Shown here one piece after another: positions 1-7,331 of a DNA stretch of 7,724 nt (within the stretch, counting starts at the first letter, position 1; each line of letters begins with the position of its first letter). The notes under the pieces were generated by a model. The model did no database searches, was not told the DNA's origin, and was given only the letters and a program-made list of their open reading frames with translations. Source of the stretch: Deltaproteobacteria bacterium (GTDB lineage Bacteria; Desulfobacterota_B; Binatia; UBA9968); contig JAUXIP010000086.1 in assembly GCA_030620935.1 (NCBI GenBank), positions 1 through 7,724 on the forward strand, read 5' to 3'. The position numbers and the translations under genes were made by a program.

Positions 1-17
1 CAATTCGACCAATAAAA

Positions 18-23
18 GGGGAG
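18..23 (+). promoter_or_regulatory. Ribosome binding site of cstA
   Basis: The purine run GGGGAG lies six bases before the ATG at 30, which is ideal Shine-Dalgarno spacing and supports that start. Only 29 bases precede the gene in this window, so its promoter is not visible. Confidence 0.8.
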
Positions 24-29
24 ACTTCT

Positions 30-1736
30 ATGCCCGCGATTGTTTTGCTTGCTATCGGTCTCATCGCGTTCTACCTTGCTTACCGTTACTATTCCAAATT
101 CTTGGCTGAAAAGATCTATCGGCTCGACCCTAATTTTAAGACACCTGCCCATGAGTTAGAAGATGGAGTGGAGTATGTGCCCACTCACAAGCATATCCTT
201 ATGGGGCATCATTTTGTTTCAGTGGCAGGGGCTGCGCCCATCGTCGGGCCTGCCATAGCGATGATCTGGGGATGGGTACCGGCCTTCCTTTGGGTTGTTA
301 TAGGAACCATATTCGGCTCCGGCGCCCACGATCTCGGCAGCATCTGGGTTTCGGCACGACATAAGGGGAGATCCATCGGGGACCTGACAGCAAGTCTCAT
401 AAGCGAGCGTACAAGAGCGCTCTTTCTCATAGTCATCTATTTTCTGGTCTTGATGGTCAACGCCGTCTTTGCTCTAGTCATTGCAGCTCTATTCATCAGG
501 TATCCTACCTCGGTTATCCCCGTCTTTGTCGAGATACCTCTGGCCCTGGGTATCGGTTGGCTCATCTACAAGTACAAGAGGGCGGGTATCCTCCTTCCCT
601 CTATTGCGGCTGTCGTGATCATGTATTTGTTGGTGATCCTGTCGGCAACGTACGGCTGGGAGGTCAAAGTCCCCGAGATCAGGACTGCCGTCGTGACGTG
701 GGTTCTTATATTGGTCGGTTATGGATTTATCTCCACACTCCTCCCCGTTTGGGTTCTCTTACAGCCCAGGGATTATATTAACGGGCATCAACTTTACTTC
801 GGGCTTACTTTTGTATTCTTGGCAATCATCATCGGGACTTTCACCGCAGGGGGATTACCGGTCGTAGCCCCGGCGTTCCGTCTGAGTCCGCCGGGGGCGT
901 ATCCCATCATTCCGTTCATTTTTATCACTATCGCTTGTGGCGCCATTTCCGGCTTTCATTCCGTCGTCTCTTCTGGCACTACCTCGAAGCAACTCCAAAA
1001 AGAGACGGATGCGAGACCGGTAGGATATTTGGGATCTTTAGGAGAAGGGAGTCTAGCCCTAGTGACCATTTTGGCGTGTTCGGCCGGCTTTGCCACCGTG
1101 GCGGCATGGGACCAGCACTATGCTACCTGGGGTGGAGCAAACAGCCTTGGGGCGAAGGTCGGCGCCTTCGTGAACGGCGTGGGCTACTTTCTTAATCAAG
1201 CCTTTGGCATCTCTCCCATTATTGGGGCCACCTTTGCAGCTGTAGTGGTGGTGAGCTTCGCCGCTACCACCATGGACACGGGATTGAGGCTTCAGAAATA
1301 CGTTACCGCCGAGTTCGGTGATGTGCTGAACTTTCCGGCACTCAAGGTCGGTTGGATAGCCACGCTCATCGCGGCAGGCACGACTGCGTTTCTGGCACTG
1401 CATGATGGGCAAGGAAAGGGCGGACTGATCATCTGGCCTCTCTTTGGAACCACCAACCAGTTATTGGCAAGCCTTGCGCTTCTCGTGATCAGCGTCTTTC
1501 TTAGGAAACTCAAGAGACCCACTGTCTATACGCTCACTCCCATGATCTTCCTCCTGTTCATGACCGCTGCGGCAATGCTCATCATACTCAAAAACTTCTG
1601 GGTAGAAAATAAATGGGGGTTGTTCACCGTCGGCGCTATTATTTTGATCAGTGCCTTGTATATGGTCGTGGAAGCTGTTCAAATCTTACGTGGAACTCGA
1701 CCTACGAAAGAAGCTGCAGCTGGAGCTGGAGTATAG
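30..1736 (+). CDS. cstA: Carbon starvation protein CstA-family transporter
   Basis: This is a 568-residue polytopic inner-membrane transporter of the CstA family. Characterised relatives (E. coli CstA and BtsT) take up pyruvate, and CstA has also been linked to peptide use during carbon starvation. Hydrophobic segments run through the whole protein, starting at residues 3-20. Family hallmarks are visible: HHFVSVAGAAPIVGP (60-74), GAHDLGSIWVSAR (98-110), YGFISTLLPVW with PRDY (231-249), ACGAISGFHSVVSSGTTSK (302-320), TTMDTGLRL (413-421) and IWPLFGTTNQLLAS (468-481). The protein is clearly shorter than the roughly 700-residue E. coli proteins and ends soon after the last membrane segment (about 532-552) with a short Ala-rich tail, so it belongs to the compact form of the family. 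A strong ribosome binding site supports the start. It appears to be the first gene of an operon with the CxxC protein and the cold-shock gene. The family is certain; the exact substrate (pyruvate, peptide or another small acid) cannot be read from the sequence. Confidence 0.96.
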   Translation: MPAIVLLAIGLIAFYLAYRYYSKFLAEKIYRLDPNFKTPAHELEDGVEYVPTHKHILMGHHFVSVAGAAPIVGPAIAMIWGWVPAFLWVVIGTIFGSGAHDLGSIWVSARHKGRSIGDLTASLISERTRALFLIVIYFLVLMVNAVFALVIAALFIRYPTSVIPVFVEIPLALGIGWLIYKYKRAGILLPSIAAVVIMYLLVILSATYGWEVKVPEIRTAVVTWVLILVGYGFISTLLPVWVLLQPRDYINGHQLYFGLTFVFLAIIIGTFTAGGLPVVAPAFRLSPPGAYPIIPFIFITIACGAISGFHSVVSSGTTSKQLQKETDARPVGYLGSLGEGSLALVTILACSAGFATVAAWDQHYATWGGANSLGAKVGAFVNGVGYFLNQAFGISPIIGATFAAVVVVSFAATTMDTGLRLQKYVTAEFGDVLNFPALKVGWIATLIAAGTTAFLALHDGQGKGGLIIWPLFGTTNQLLASLALLVISVFLRKLKRPTVYTLTPMIFLLFMTAAAMLIILKNFWVENKWGLFTVGAIILISALYMVVEAVQILRGTRPTKEAAAGAGV

Positions 1737-1743
1737 CGACGAG

Positions 1744-2169
1744 ATGGTCCCCAGAGTCATACTTATCCGAGAAAACCCCGAAACGTTGACCTGTAGCAGT
1801 TGTGCTGGGACTCTGGAAGGAATAGATGCCTTTGGGTCTCGCCAAGTCCCGGATTACGCACCCATAAGAGGCGTGATGGACCGAGTGGGGGAGCTCTATT
1901 TGGCATTGCGCCGGGAGTTTGGAGATAAGGTACGGATTGAAATAGTAGACCCTCGAAACGAGGTTTACCTCATTCCCGTTTTGATAGGGGACTATCGGAG
2001 ATACCACCCTGCTTTTGGGGCTTTTCTAAAGACTCTTTTTCTTGGCATAAGCCCCTTTTCTGTCATCGTCAATGGGAGGGCCCTGCATATTGGCGAACTC
2101 CCTTCCCCTGACGTCCTGGTCGAAGAGGTAGGCCAGTTGCTACGGGGCTCAGAATTTGTTGCAGCATGA
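1744..2169 (+). CDS. Small CxxC protein, probable thioredoxin-like fold
   Basis: This 141-residue protein starts 7 bases after the cstA stop, so the two are almost certainly co-transcribed and perhaps translationally coupled. I chose the ATG at 1744 over an upstream in-frame ATG at 1651, which would put 31 residues inside the end of cstA. A GGAG at 1728-1731 serves the chosen start, although its 12-base spacing is long. Visible pattern: an initial beta strand (RVILIRE, 4-10), then TCSSC with Cys17 and Cys20, helices around 42-58, a strand KVRIEIVDP (62-70), and SPFSVIVNGR (103-112), where Pro104 sits like the cis-proline of thioredoxin folds before a closing beta hairpin and helix. There is no signal peptide or membrane segment, so it is probably cytoplasmic. 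A redox or metal-binding role is inferred from the CxxC. I do not recognise a named family. It occupies the position where YbdD/YjiX-type small proteins normally follow cstA, but it does not resemble them. Confidence 0.85.
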   Translation: MVPRVILIRENPETLTCSSCAGTLEGIDAFGSRQVPDYAPIRGVMDRVGELYLALRREFGDKVRIEIVDPRNEVYLIPVLIGDYRRYHPAFGAFLKTLFLGISPFSVIVNGRALHIGELPSPDVLVEEVGQLLRGSEFVAA

Positions 2170-2185
2170 GAGCTAACGAGAGGGA

Positions 2186-2190
2186 GGAGG
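2186..2190 (+). promoter_or_regulatory. Ribosome binding site of the cold-shock gene
   Basis: GGAGG, inside a longer purine run at 2179-2190, lies ten bases before the ATG at 2201 and only four before an in-frame TTG at 2195. The spacing favours the ATG. Confidence 0.65.
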
Positions 2191-2200
2191 TCATTTGCCT

Positions 2201-2404
2201 ATGACCGGAACGATAAAAAAAATCATCAGAGACAAGGGATACGGCTTCATAATCCCCGATGACGGCAGTAACGATGTCTTCTTTCATAAGGGGAGTCTTG
2301 CCCCCAGAGGCCAGATCGAGGATCTAAATGAAGGAGATTCCGTGCAATTTCAGACCCGGCAAGGCGAGAAGGGACCCGTGGCCGTTGATCTGAAGTTGCG
2401 ATAG
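2201..2404 (+). CDS. Cold-shock domain protein, CspA family
   Basis: This is a 67-residue single-domain cold-shock protein, the usual length for the family. It should fold as a five-stranded OB beta barrel and bind single-stranded RNA or DNA, acting as an RNA chaperone or antiterminator in the cytoplasm. The RNP1 motif KGYGFI (12-17) and the RNP2 motif DVFFHK (25-30) are both present, with the characteristic start GTIKKI and the later strand GDSVQF. The ATG at 2201 is preferred because of ribosome binding site spacing and because it gives the normal CspA length; a TTG at 2195 would add two residues. The gene begins 31 bases after the CxxC protein on the same strand with no terminator between them, so it is probably the third gene of the cstA operon. 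I see no long structured 5' leader of the kind E. coli cspA uses for thermoregulation, so cold control cannot be assumed. Confidence 0.95.
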   Translation: MTGTIKKIIRDKGYGFIIPDDGSNDVFFHKGSLAPRGQIEDLNEGDSVQFQTRQGEKGPVAVDLKLR

Positions 2405-2473
2405 GGACCCCTCGGCATGGAAGGACTACGTTTAACGGGGATTACTCGTGAGGAGCATTACTATAAAAGCTCT

Positions 2474-2857
2474 TTATTTCTGCTGAGCCACCAGGCGCGA
2501 GAGTTTATCTAGTTTCTCTTTGAGTTGCGGCAAGGTAATAGGTCTGCTCAAAACATCGTTGCAGCCGGCATCCAGGCAACTTTGGACCTCATCTTTCTGA
2601 AAAAGAACCGTGACAGCAAGAATAGGGGTCTCTTTCGTTTTTGAGTCTGCACGCAGCTTCCGGACAACCTCCCGGCCGTCTATCCCTCCGGGCAGCATGA
2701 TATCCACGATCATCATATCTGGGTTTTCCTCTTGTGCTCGCTTCAACCCCTGCAAACCATCGGTCGCTTCCACGACCTCATAACCCAAACGGCCGAGTTG
2801 ATGCCTGAGGATCTCAAGATTATCTTCGTTGTCTTCAATAACGAGAACTTTAAGCAT
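2474..2857 (-). CDS. Single-domain response regulator (receiver domain only)
   Basis: This 127-residue protein consists only of a CheY-like receiver domain. Such proteins are phosphorylated by a histidine kinase and signal through protein-protein contacts rather than by binding DNA. Acidic-pocket residues are Glu8 and Asp9 (VIEDNEDN), the phospho-acceptor is Asp52 in MMIVDIMLP, and the switch Thr is Thr83 in ILAVTV. The normally invariant Lys before the cis-proline is Arg105 in LSRPITLP, an unusual though conservative replacement. The sequence style (YEVVEATDG, then a DIMLPGGIDG segment) resembles DivK-like or hybrid-kinase-associated receivers. The ATG at 2857 is supported by an AGGAG nine bases upstream. 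The gene is convergent with the cold-shock gene and divergent from the aldolase-family gene. No histidine kinase is in the window, so it is an orphan here and its partner is unknown. Confidence 0.95.
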   Translation of the reverse strand: MLKVLVIEDNEDNLEILRHQLGRLGYEVVEATDGLQGLKRAQEENPDMMIVDIMLPGGIDGREVVRKLRADSKTKETPILAVTVLFQKDEVQSCLDAGCNDVLSRPITLPQLKEKLDKLSRLVAQQK

Positions 2858-2866
2858 ACTGATCTT

Positions 2867-2871
2867 CTCCT
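2867..2871 (-). promoter_or_regulatory. Ribosome binding site of the response regulator
   Basis: On the minus strand this reads AGGAG, nine bases before the ATG at 2857. It supports that start codon. Confidence 0.75.
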
Positions 2872-2933
2872 ATCTTCACACTCTATCTATGTTAACTCTT
2901 TCACGAGGCGTTGAAAACCTTTTTCTCAGCCCC

Positions 2934-2962
2934 TTGTCATGCGCATTTACTTTCGATAGATT
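2934..2962 (+). promoter_or_regulatory. Possible sigma-70 promoter of the aldolase-family gene
   Basis: TTGTCA (2934-2939, five of six matches to the -35 consensus) is followed 17 bases later by TAGATT (2957-2962, four of six matches to the -10 consensus). It lies in the 147-base divergent spacer and would leave a leader of roughly 35 bases. Matches this loose occur by chance, so this is only a candidate. Confidence 0.3.
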
Positions 2963-3004
2963 CTCATCACGATCGCCGTTTCCGTCTCCTCTGGATAACT
3001 AACG

Positions 3005-3667
3005 ATGAATAAAGCCAATTTAGCTGCCCTTAAAAAGGACTATTTAGCCGCTCTGAAAATCATCAGCCAACAAGGTTTGAGCGACGCCTTTGCCCATTTG
3101 AGCGCCCGGGTCAACGGAGGCAAGAAAATGCTCTTCATGCCACGCAAGAGCCCGGCCCTTGTGAAGACAAAAGATCTCTTTGTGGTTGATCTTGACAAGC
3201 CAGTTCACCAGTCGACGGTGCATCAGGCCATTTACAAAGCCCGACCGGACGTCCAGTCTGTGCTCCACTTTCATTCCCCCCGAGTCGTTCTCTTGAGCGT
3301 AATCGGCCAGACTGTGCGCCCCATGCACAACTACAGCGCCATTTTTTACGAGGGGGTTCCACTCTTTGAGGCGGCCGGGCAAGTGGAAACTCCTGAGCGC
3401 GCCGGTGAGATTGCCAGGCTCCTTGGTCCGGCCAAGGCTGTATTGCTGCGCGGGCACGGGGCTGTCGTCGTCGGACGAAGCGTTGCTGAGGCTTGTGTTC
3501 TCTCCCTTTATCTCGAAGAGTCGGCCCACCTCCAGGCAGAAGCTATGAAGCTCGGACAGCCGGAATACTTGAGCCCGGAGGAAGCTGAAAGGATCGCCCG
3601 CAGGACATTTAAGCCTGAATCTACCCTTCGAGCGTGGGAGCATTTCAAGGGAACACTTCGGGCGTAA
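3005..3667 (+). CDS. Class II aldolase/adducin-family protein
   Basis: This 220-residue protein has the fold of the Zn-dependent class II aldolases such as FucA and AraD, and of related decarboxylases. Zn-ligand motifs are SVLHFHSP with His88 and His90, and [11 protein letters not shown] with His151. The substrate loop region is AHLSAR (30-35), and the pattern AIYKARPDV (75-83) precedes the HxH as expected. The position of the catalytic Glu (Glu73 in FucA, four residues before the His of the helix leading into this pattern) is Gln69 here, so ordinary aldolase chemistry is uncertain. It may be a decarboxylase, a specialised lyase, or a non-catalytic member. The ATG at 3005 has only a weak Shine-Dalgarno (GGA about a dozen bases upstream). 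It is separated by 55 bases from the YyaL-type gene on the same strand, so the two could be co-transcribed, but no shared pathway is apparent. The substrate is unknown. Confidence 0.9.
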   Translation: MNKANLAALKKDYLAALKIISQQGLSDAFAHLSARVNGGKKMLFMPRKSPALVKTKDLFVVDLDKPVHQSTVHQAIYKARPDVQSVLHFHSPRVVLLSVIGQTVRPMHNYSAIFYEGVPLFEAAGQVETPERAGEIARLLGPAKAVLLRGHGAVVVGRSVAEACVLSLYLEESAHLQAEAMKLGQPEYLSPEEAERIARRTFKPESTLRAWEHFKGTLRA

Positions 3668-3722
3668 ACAGGCCGTTAAAAGTCCCACCTGCCTCGTGTC
3701 GGGCGCTCCAAAGAAGAAAAGC

Positions 3723-5771
3723 ATGCACACGAACCATCTTATTCACGAAACCAGCCCCTATCTCCAGCAACACGCGCACAACCCTGTGGAATGGTACCCC
3801 TGGGGAAAAGAGGCACTGCAGAAGGCCAAAACGGAAAATAAGCCCATCCTCCTGAGCATCGGCTACTCCGCCTGTCACTGGTGTCATGTCATGGAACAGG
3901 AATCGTTTGAAAACGAGGAGATCGCCTCCTTGATGAATGAGCACTTTGTCAGCATCAAAGTCGATCGGGAGGAACGGCCGGATCTCGACGAGATCTATAT
4001 GAACGCGGTCCAAGTGCTTACGGGACACGGCGGTTGGCCGATGACGGTCTTTCTCACCCCCGAGGGTAAGCCCTTTCACGGCGGCACCTATTTTCCCCCT
4101 GAAGACCGCTATGGCGTCCCTGGTTTTCCCAAAATCCTTAAAGCTGTGGCCCACGCTTACCGAGAAAGGCCTCAGGAGGTAGAAAAAAGCGTAGTGCAGA
4201 TCCTGGAGACTCTCCATCGCCTTTCCGATCTCCAGGAAAGCCAGCGCCCTTTCTCCCACGATATTATCGCACAGAGCGCAAACCAACTCTCTCAGGCCTA
4301 TGATCACGAGCACGGCGGGTTGGGCAAGGCCCCCAAGTTTCCCAACGTAGGTGTTTTTGAGTTCTTTCTCCGCCACTACTACCACTCAAAAGACCCGCGC
4401 TTTTTGGAAATGGTAACGCACACCCTAAGAAAAATGGCCGAGGGCGGTATCTACGATCATCTGGGAGGCGGCTTCCATCGCTACTCCGTCGACGAGAAGT
4501 GGCTGGTGCCTCACTTCGAGAAGATGCTTTATGATAATGGCCAACTCGTCCGTGTCTACGCGCAGATTTTCTGTATTACCCAGGAGCCGTTTTTCAAGCG
4601 CATCGTCGAAGAAACTCTCGATTATCTCCTGCGCGAGATGTTTCACCCGGAAGGGGGTTTTTATTCCACACAAGATGCCGATAGTGAAGGCCACGAGGGA
4701 AAGTTTTTTGTCTGGGATCGCGACGAGGTCCTCCAGATCCTGGGCGAGGAGGCAGGGGAGATCTTCTGCCGCATCTACGATGTCAGTGAGTATGGCAATT
4801 TCGAAGGCAAGAACATTCTTCATCCGATATTGACAGTGGAGCAGACGGCAATGTTCTTCAAAAAGGACGTCGCAGAGATCGAAGGGCTGATCGCGGGCGC
4901 GAGAAAAAAGCTCTTTCACGAAAGGGAGAAACGAGTTAAGCCCTTTCGCGACGAAAAGATTTTGGCGGCGTGGAACGGGCTGATGATTTCCGGTTTGGCA
5001 GAGGCAATTAAAATATCGCCCCATCCACGCTATCGCGAGGCAGCGGAGAAGACCGTCAACTTCATCTTTTCAAGAATGACCCAGGACCGTTTCCTACTTC
5101 ACACTTACAAAGACGGCCAGTCAAAGCTTCAAGGTTATCTCGACGACTACGCATTTTTGGCAGTGGGGCTTCTGGACCTCTTTGAAGCGACTTCAGAACG
5201 CTCCTACTTAGAGCAAGCCACTGGCCTCGCTGAGACGATAGTCGGCGAGTTTTGGGACGACAGTGGCGGAGGCTTTTTCTACACTGGCAACTCCCAGGAG
5301 CAACTCATCAGCCGCTCCAGGCCGGCATTTGACAGCTCTATTCCTTCAGGGAATTCTATGGCTGCTCAGGCTCTTCTCAGGCTCTATCATTACTCTGGAA
5401 ACGAAGACTATCTAAAAAAGGTAGAAAAAACACTCCGGCTGTACTATGATTCCATGGAAAAGCAACCGTTTGGCTTCGCCCACATGCTCGCGGCCCTGGA
5501 CTTTTATCTGGAAAAGCCCAAGGAGATCGTCTTGGTGGCGGCGAGGAGCGACCCAGCCACCCAAGAGATATTGACTCAGCTCCACTCCACTTATTGCCCC
5601 AACCAGACCCTACAGGTTGTTGAGCCTGGGGAACCTTTAGAAAAAATCTCCCTCTTGTTGAAAGGGAAAGCTCAGATTGACGGTAAACCAACGGTTTACG
5701 TCTGTCACAATTTTACCTGTTCCCCACCTGCGACGGAGTGGGAAGAGATAAAAGCCATGTTGGATGGCTGA
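3723..5771 (+). CDS. DUF255/YyaL-family protein: thioredoxin-like domain plus six-hairpin glycosidase-like domain
   Basis: This is a full-length member (682 residues) of the YyaL / spermatogenesis-associated protein 20 family, whose cellular role is poorly defined. The N-terminal thioredoxin-like domain (about 1-165) opens with the family signature [18 protein letters not shown] and carries [10 protein letters not shown], with Cys51 and Cys54 in the CxxC position, then DREERPD (81-87) and [13 protein letters not shown] (101-113). The rest resembles an (alpha/alpha)6-barrel of the N-acylglucosamine 2-epimerase or glycosidase type: GKAPKFP (201-207), [17 protein letters not shown] (241-257), [11 protein letters not shown] (262-272), [13 protein letters not shown] (311-323), [14 protein letters not shown] (415-428) and [14 protein letters not shown] (538-551). 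A second cysteine pair, CHNFTC (661-666), closes the protein. I chose ATG 3723, which gives the usual family N-terminus; a GTG at 3696 would add nine residues but lacks a ribosome binding site. There is no signal peptide, so it is probably cytoplasmic. The family is certain, the reaction unknown. Confidence 0.95.
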   Translation: MHTNHLIHETSPYLQQHAHNPVEWYPWGKEALQKAKTENKPILLSIGYSACHWCHVMEQESFENEEIASLMNEHFVSIKVDREERPDLDEIYMNAVQVLTGHGGWPMTVFLTPEGKPFHGGTYFPPEDRYGVPGFPKILKAVAHAYRERPQEVEKSVVQILETLHRLSDLQESQRPFSHDIIAQSANQLSQAYDHEHGGLGKAPKFPNVGVFEFFLRHYYHSKDPRFLEMVTHTLRKMAEGGIYDHLGGGFHRYSVDEKWLVPHFEKMLYDNGQLVRVYAQIFCITQEPFFKRIVEETLDYLLREMFHPEGGFYSTQDADSEGHEGKFFVWDRDEVLQILGEEAGEIFCRIYDVSEYGNFEGKNILHPILTVEQTAMFFKKDVAEIEGLIAGARKKLFHEREKRVKPFRDEKILAAWNGLMISGLAEAIKISPHPRYREAAEKTVNFIFSRMTQDRFLLHTYKDGQSKLQGYLDDYAFLAVGLLDLFEATSERSYLEQATGLAETIVGEFWDDSGGGFFYTGNSQEQLISRSRPAFDSSIPSGNSMAAQALLRLYHYSGNEDYLKKVEKTLRLYYDSMEKQPFGFAHMLAALDFYLEKPKEIVLVAARSDPATQEILTQLHSTYCPNQTLQVVEPGEPLEKISLLLKGKAQIDGKPTVYVCHNFTCSPPATEWEEIKAMLDG

Positions 5772-5834
5772 ATGCTCGGCACAGAATCACCTGGTCGCAC
5801 TTCCCGGAAAGATTCCACGAAAGACCCTACAAAT
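5772..5834. other. Convergent spacer between the YyaL-type and cupin genes
   Basis: These 63 bases separate two convergent stop codons. I see no hairpin followed by a T-run on either strand, so no intrinsic terminator can be assigned here. Confidence 0.6.
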
Positions 5835-7025
5835 TTAGCCTATTTCTCTCTCTTTCAGATAGTCGCTGGTGCGGGAGGTAAAGTCGGTAGCGTAGCCTTT
5901 TTCTTTTGCTCCGGCTTTCTTTCCTTGCCTCCCCCAGCTGGGATTAAAGTTCTTGTCCGTGTAACACTCGGGGGGCATGCGCGATTGAAGTCCTCTTTCG
6001 GCGAGCTTTTCTTCAAACATCTTGCGAATCGAAGGATCTTCCTGCCAGTACTGGATTTCGTTCTTCTCATAGTCCACAACGTTGTCTCCAAGTCCCGGGT
6101 GAAGGCGGGAACGGTGCAAAGCAAGCATCTTCGCCGGTTTATCGCTCAAATCAAAATGGTGGTGAAACCAGTTATTCGGCGGGACAACCGCAGCGCCTTC
6201 CTGCCAAGGGCAGACTATTTTTTCCTGCCCCTCGGGCCACATAAGCGAATAGCCTTCAGCGTTTAAAAAGATCACGACTGTTCCAGGCCCGTGACGGTGG
6301 GCTTTTTTGTATGTGAATGGCTCGGACTCTCCGATATGTGCCCACATCGGAGAATTCGGGAAACGAAGCCAAACGATGCTTCGCCCCACCCCCATTTCCG
6401 TGTTGTCTTCGAACTTGTCCCACGCCAACACGTCGGGGAAAAAATTCCCCCGCCAAATGTTTCGCTTGCGCACGCCATCGACTGTCACCCCCTCGGCCGC
6501 GGAGTAGAAGTCCCCGGCCTTGTAAAGCCGACTTTTGTCTACGACCGGACAGCCAAAGAGGATTTCCCGGTCGCGGATGGTTTCCATGGCCATCGGAAGA
6601 TAACTGTAATGGACGACTCTGCACGGCCTCTTTCCCTGCATGTTCGAGAGCTGATACCAAAAATTCCCCGGAACTAGGAACAGGCTGAATTTGTTCCATT
6701 CGAAATTGATCTTTTTTTCTCCATCCGCCCACAGTGTCGTCACTCCCTGACCGTCGGCTACGAATATCAGCTCGTCGACCGCCATTTTAAACGGCTTGGA
6801 GCTTTGGCCGGGAGGGATTTCTTGGACGTAAATCTGCGTCCAGCCTTCCTGCCCGGCAAGCTGGAGAAAACATCCTCGGGTCCCGCGCTCTTCCCAGGGG
6901 CCGACTTCAATCGTCTTGAAGTCATTGATGAAATACCCTTGATGAATAGGTATCTCCTGCTCTTTAACCCATTGTTCGTACTCGGGCACCCGATGCCCTT
7001 TGGGTTGTGTTGGAACTGACGCCAT
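5835..7025 (-). CDS. Two-domain cupin protein (bicupin), function unknown
   Basis: This 396-residue protein contains two cupin barrels. The first (about 60-145) keeps the shape PPGQSSKPFKMAVDELIFVADGQG and an acidic Glu85, but has no HxH, so it has probably lost metal binding. The second (about 215-305) has KKAHRHGPGTVVIFL with His243 and His245, and the later strand VPPNNWFHHHFD with His288-His290, so a metal site is likely there. Bicupins include dioxygenases, decarboxylases and isomerases; gentisate-dioxygenase-like proteins share this layout, but I cannot assign a reaction. A C-terminal tail of about 85 residues (from about 312) is charged and contains PPECYTDKNFNPSW. The reading frame stays open upstream to position 7181, but the ATG at 7025 is preferred: a GAGGGAG lies eight bases before it, and the extra 52 residues look non-coding. 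There is no signal peptide. The gene is convergent with the YyaL-type gene and lies 386 bases downstream of parB on the same strand. Confidence 0.9.
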   Translation of the reverse strand: MASVPTQPKGHRVPEYEQWVKEQEIPIHQGYFINDFKTIEVGPWEERGTRGCFLQLAGQEGWTQIYVQEIPPGQSSKPFKMAVDELIFVADGQGVTTLWADGEKKINFEWNKFSLFLVPGNFWYQLSNMQGKRPCRVVHYSYLPMAMETIRDREILFGCPVVDKSRLYKAGDFYSAAEGVTVDGVRKRNIWRGNFFPDVLAWDKFEDNTEMGVGRSIVWLRFPNSPMWAHIGESEPFTYKKAHRHGPGTVVIFLNAEGYSLMWPEGQEKIVCPWQEGAAVVPPNNWFHHHFDLSDKPAKMLALHRSRLHPGLGDNVVDYEKNEIQYWQEDPSIRKMFEEKLAERGLQSRMPPECYTDKNFNPSWGRQGKKAGAKEKGYATDFTSRTSDYLKEREIG

Positions 7026-7033
7026 TACTAAAT

Positions 7034-7040
7034 CTCCCTC
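7034..7040 (-). promoter_or_regulatory. Ribosome binding site that fixes the cupin start
   Basis: On the minus strand this is GAGGGAG, eight bases before the ATG at 7025. It decides that start over the more upstream in-frame ATG at 7181. Confidence 0.75.
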
Positions 7041-7210
7041 TATACCTGTGCGGGGCTCTATGTCACAAAGTGTGGTTCCTCGGGAGAAAACCTTCCGGCC
7101 TGAGCCAATAGGTCTTTTCCTCGAGGACCACCGCCCCGTCCCCTTGATGTGGGTTCTCCCCTGGTCAGGGCCTGTCTCCAACCTTCTCGTCCCTGTGTCT
7201 CAGCCCTTCA

Positions 7211-7230
7211 GGTTCCCACCCTTCGGAACC
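7211..7230 (-). repeat. Inverted repeat, 6-bp stem with 8-base loop
   Basis: GGTTCC and GGAACC are perfect complements separated by eight bases, so they can form a hairpin in RNA of either strand. No T-run follows, so it is not an intrinsic terminator. If transcribed, it would lie in the cupin leader. Confidence 0.5.
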
Positions 7231-7310
7231 GATTCGACCTGGGGAGGGCGCAGGGGGCCTGCTCCGAAGAAAGGGAGACGTCCGACACTAAAGTTACCTC
7301 GGGAAAACGG

Positions 7311-7331
7311 ACCTGACAGGTTAGGCACCTA
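7311..7331. repeat. Two abutting short dyads, possible operator
   Basis: ACCT-GAC-AGGT (7311-7321) is directly followed by TAGG-CA-CCTA (7322-7331). Their centres are about 10.5 bases apart, one helical turn, as expected for a protein binding one DNA face. A regulatory role is inference only; dyads with four-base arms are common by chance. Confidence 0.25.

Noticed and set aside
1651..1743. Upstream ATG giving a 172-residue version of the CxxC protein
   Set aside because: It would lie wholly within the conserved end of cstA plus the short spacer; the ATG at 1744 follows the cstA stop closely and begins directly with the first predicted beta strand.
2451..2474. Possible terminator after the cold-shock gene (AGGAGC with GCTCTT, then a T-rich stretch)
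   Set aside because: The stem is six pairs including a G-T wobble around a 12-base loop and the T-run is interrupted, so it is too weak to annotate.
3044..3730. A 228-codon minus-strand open frame opposite the aldolase-family gene
   Set aside because: The plus strand encodes a clear class II aldolase-family protein with its Zn motifs; the opposite frame has no recognisable domains.
3645..4385. A 246-codon open frame on the minus strand opposite the start of the YyaL-type gene
   Set aside because: It is antisense to strongly conserved YyaL motifs, its translation resembles no family I know, and it is best explained as a codon-bias shadow.
4425..5024. A 199-codon minus-strand open frame inside the YyaL-type gene
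   Set aside because: It lies opposite conserved barrel motifs and shows no domain of its own.
5772..6266. A 164-codon plus-strand open frame running into the cupin gene from the opposite side
   Set aside because: It starts right after the YyaL stop without a ribosome binding site and overlaps the well-supported cupin gene on the other strand.
7040..7071. Promoter-like TTGTGA and TATAGA pair upstream of the cupin gene
   Set aside because: The -10-like box abuts the ribosome binding site, so transcription would start at or beyond it; the matches are also poor.
7026..7181. A 52-residue N-terminal extension of the cupin protein
   Set aside because: The frame is open, but a good ribosome binding site precedes the ATG at 7025, and the extension is Arg/Gly-rich without cupin-like character.
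7201..7260. Fragments resembling a tRNA T-arm or tmRNA/SRP RNA motif (GATTCGACC, and TCAGGTCCG nearby on the other strand)
   Set aside because: The surrounding bases do not form the required stems, and none of the other conserved elements of these RNAs is present.
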